DNA of 7,309 bases. Source: DATATB01 sp036268995 (GTDB lineage: Bacteria > Planctomycetota > Planctomycetia > Pirellulales > PNKZ01). The notes below the pieces were generated by a model, which saw nothing but the letters and a program-made list of their open reading frames with translations, did not search any database and had not been told where the DNA came from. The DNA lies in contig DATATB010000028.1 in the NCBI GenBank assembly GCA_036268995.1, positions 1 through 7,309 on the forward strand, in the 5' to 3' direction. A program made the position numbers and the translations under genes. Of the stretch, positions 5,531 through 7,309 are shown one piece after another (within the stretch, counting starts at the first letter, position 1; the number at the start of each line of letters is the position of its first letter).

Positions 5531-7273
5531 ATGCACGCTGGCCACTGGTGTCGGACTCTGGAAACTCGCACGCTGGTGCTGGCCGCTTGGGCCGCGTTGG
5601 CGCTCTGCTTGTCGGCTTCGATCGCGATGGCCGAAACCAGCACGGGCAAAGCTCCTGGCAAGAGCAAGTCGTCCAGCTCGCGGTCGTCCAGCGGCACGAG
5701 CGATGATTCGATTATCGCCTACATCAATTCAGAAATTGCCAAGGGCTGGACGGACTCGCAAATCGCTCCGTCGCTCAAGGCAACCGACAACGAGTGGTGC
5801 CGCCGAGTTTATCTCGATATCCTCGGCCGCATTCCCACCGTGGCCGAGCTGCACCGGTTCCTCGGCACGCCGGCTTCCACGCGCAAGGCCGACCTGATCG
5901 ATCGGCTACTGGATTCGGAAAACGATCGCAGCAACACCGAGTACGCCCGCAATTGGACCACAGTGTGGACCAATCTGCTGATCGGCCGCCCGCCCGCGCG
6001 TCGCAACCGGCGCGACATGACCAACCGCGAGGGCATGCAGCAGTACTTGCGAAGTTCGTTCTTGCGCAACAAGCCATACGACCGCATGGTGTTTGAGTTG
6101 GTTTCGGCCACCGGCAACACCGCGCCGGGCGAGAAGGATTACAACGGTGCGACAAACTTCCTGGTCGGCAAGCTACAGGAAAACGCCACTGAGGCCACGG
6201 CCCGCACGGCCAAGTATTTTCTCGGCCTGCAGGTGCAGTGTACACAGTGTCACAACCATCCGTTCAACGAATGGAAGCAGGACCAGTATTGGGGCATGAA
6301 CGCTTTCTTTCGCCAGACGAAGGCCAATGCCAACCGCGAAGGGCGCGAAATCAAGACCACGCTGCTATCGAATCAAAACTTTGCCGGTGAAGGATCGACG
6401 CCCAGCGAAGCCGAAATCTATTTCGAAAAACGCAACGGCGAGTTGCAGGTGGCCTATCCCACGTTCATCGACGGCACGCGCATCAATTCCAGCGGCTACG
6501 TCAAGGACGTCGACCGCCGGTCCGAACTGGCCAAGCTGATCATCAAGAGTCCGTACCTGGGCAAGGCGATCGTCAACCGCTATTGGGGCCACTTCCTGGG
6601 CCAGGGTTTTACGAAGCCAGTCGACGACATCGGCCCGCACAATGCCCCGTCGCATCCCGACCTGCTCGATCGGCTGGGGAGCGAATTCGCGGGCCACGGC
6701 CACGACCTCAAGCGGCTGATCCGCTGGATCACACTCAGCGAGCCCTACGCGCTCAGTAGCAAGATGACCGCCCGCAACTCGAAGGACGATCCCTCGCTAG
6801 GCGAAAAGCCAAAATTCAGTCATTTCTATCTGCGGCAGATGCAGGCCGAGCAGTTGTACGAATCGATCATGGTCATCGCGCACGAGCACCAGCCCGCGGG
6901 CAGCTACGAAGAGCGTGAAGGCCGCAAGGCCGACCTGCTTCGGCAGTTCACCTTGACCTTCGGCAACGATGAAGGCGAAGAAGCCACGATGTTCAACGGC
7001 ACCATTCCGCAGGCACTGATGATGATGAACGGCGAGCTGGTGAAGACGGCGATCAATGCCGGCCGGGACAGCTTCCTGCTGCGGCTGGCTTTGAACGTCC
7101 GAGGGCCCGAAGCGATCGACGTCTTGTTCGAGGCCGCACTAGCCCGGCGACCCACTGCGGCCGATGCCGGCATGGCCCGCGGGCTCGTGGGCAGCCGCAA
7201 CAATCCCTTAAGCGGCTACCAAGACGTGCTCTGGGCCCTGCTCAACAGCAACGAGTTCATCTTCATTCACTAA
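5531..7273 (+). CDS. Exported DUF1549/DUF1553 protein with CxxCH motif
   Basis: This 580-aa protein belongs to the DUF1549 (PSCyt2) plus DUF1553 (PSD1) family, which is expanded in Planctomycetota and often linked to polysaccharide use. Its biochemical activity is not established. It has a signal peptide with hydrophobic core 14-31 and AMA cleavage near residue 34. A Ser/Lys-rich linker (about 39-58) follows. DUF1549 spans roughly 58-265, with the diagnostic RRVYLDILGRIPT (91-103). The motif C237-T-Q-C240-H241 followed by NHPFNEWKQDQYWGMNAFF is the family's conserved CxxCH, formally a heme-c attachment site. DUF1553 spans roughly 325-575, with RRSELAKLIIKSP, NRYWGHFLGQGF, HPDLLDRLGSEF and RWITLSEPYALSS. 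It is compact: many relatives reach 700-1100 aa by carrying a cytochrome c-like PSCyt1 or concanavalin-like domain, which is absent here. Such genes are commonly followed by a DUF1501 gene; the window ends 36 bases after the stop, so this cannot be seen. The start is set by GGAGG 6 bases upstream. Confidence 0.95.
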   Translation: MHAGHWCRTLETRTLVLAAWAALALCLSASIAMAETSTGKAPGKSKSSSSRSSSGTSDDSIIAYINSEIAKGWTDSQIAPSLKATDNEWCRRVYLDILGRIPTVAELHRFLGTPASTRKADLIDRLLDSENDRSNTEYARNWTTVWTNLLIGRPPARRNRRDMTNREGMQQYLRSSFLRNKPYDRMVFELVSATGNTAPGEKDYNGATNFLVGKLQENATEATARTAKYFLGLQVQCTQCHNHPFNEWKQDQYWGMNAFFRQTKANANREGREIKTTLLSNQNFAGEGSTPSEAEIYFEKRNGELQVAYPTFIDGTRINSSGYVKDVDRRSELAKLIIKSPYLGKAIVNRYWGHFLGQGFTKPVDDIGPHNAPSHPDLLDRLGSEFAGHGHDLKRLIRWITLSEPYALSSKMTARNSKDDPSLGEKPKFSHFYLRQMQAEQLYESIMVIAHEHQPAGSYEEREGRKADLLRQFTLTFGNDEGEEATMFNGTIPQALMMMNGELVKTAINAGRDSFLLRLALNVRGPEAIDVLFEAALARRPTAADAGMARGLVGSRNNPLSGYQDVLWALLNSNEFIFIH

Positions 7274-7309
7274 TGCTCGGTCGCAATAAGTTGCCCTGAT
7301 CGCCTCGCG

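Noticed and set aside
7273..7299. ATG overlapping the DUF1549 stop codon (TAATG) as a translationally coupled next gene
   Set aside because: The frame closes with TGA after eight codons, so no gene starts there. The next gene is outside the window.

Overview
The window looks like an ordinary chromosomal segment of a GC-rich planctomycete, most likely of the Pirellulales type. The strongest evidence is the DUF1549/DUF1553 protein at the right end, a family greatly expanded in Planctomycetota. The exported HEAT-repeat protein of unknown function and the loosely packed, largely monocistronic layout fit as well. The lineage call is an inference from protein character; no rRNA or other marker gene is present.

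Layout, left to right. The window opens inside argC (minus strand), with the first 105 codons of N-acetyl-gamma-glutamyl-phosphate reductase. A 149-base gap follows, filled mostly by an 81-base inverted repeat with perfect 24-base arms. Next comes a PfkB-family sugar kinase (minus). A divergent intergenic region of about 190 bases leads to an exported 429-aa protein with HEAT-like repeats and a possible STN-like segment (plus). That gene converges on a 161-aa orphan gene (minus), with a short hairpin terminator and a near-identical 15-base direct repeat at the junction. Then there is a 742-base stretch without a convincing gene. It holds a good sigma70-type promoter, an intrinsic-terminator-like hairpin and a competing alternative pairing, all reading leftward toward the orphan gene. 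A Gfo/Idh/MocA NAD(P)-dependent oxidoreductase (minus) follows. It is divergent from the last gene, an exported 580-aa DUF1549/DUF1553 protein with a CxxCH motif. The 245-base space between them carries a palindromic, REP-like element with two mutually exclusive foldings.

The genes do not form an obvious pathway. ArgC belongs to arginine biosynthesis. The PfkB kinase and the Gfo/Idh oxidoreductase are generic sugar-metabolism enzymes whose substrates cannot be read from sequence. The two exported proteins act outside the cytoplasm. I see no mobile element, phage gene, CRISPR array, tRNA or rRNA, and no multi-gene novel system. The most unusual signals are non-coding: the perfect inverted repeat after the kinase gene, the attenuator-like leader in the 742-base gap, and the switch-like palindrome upstream of the DUF1549 gene.
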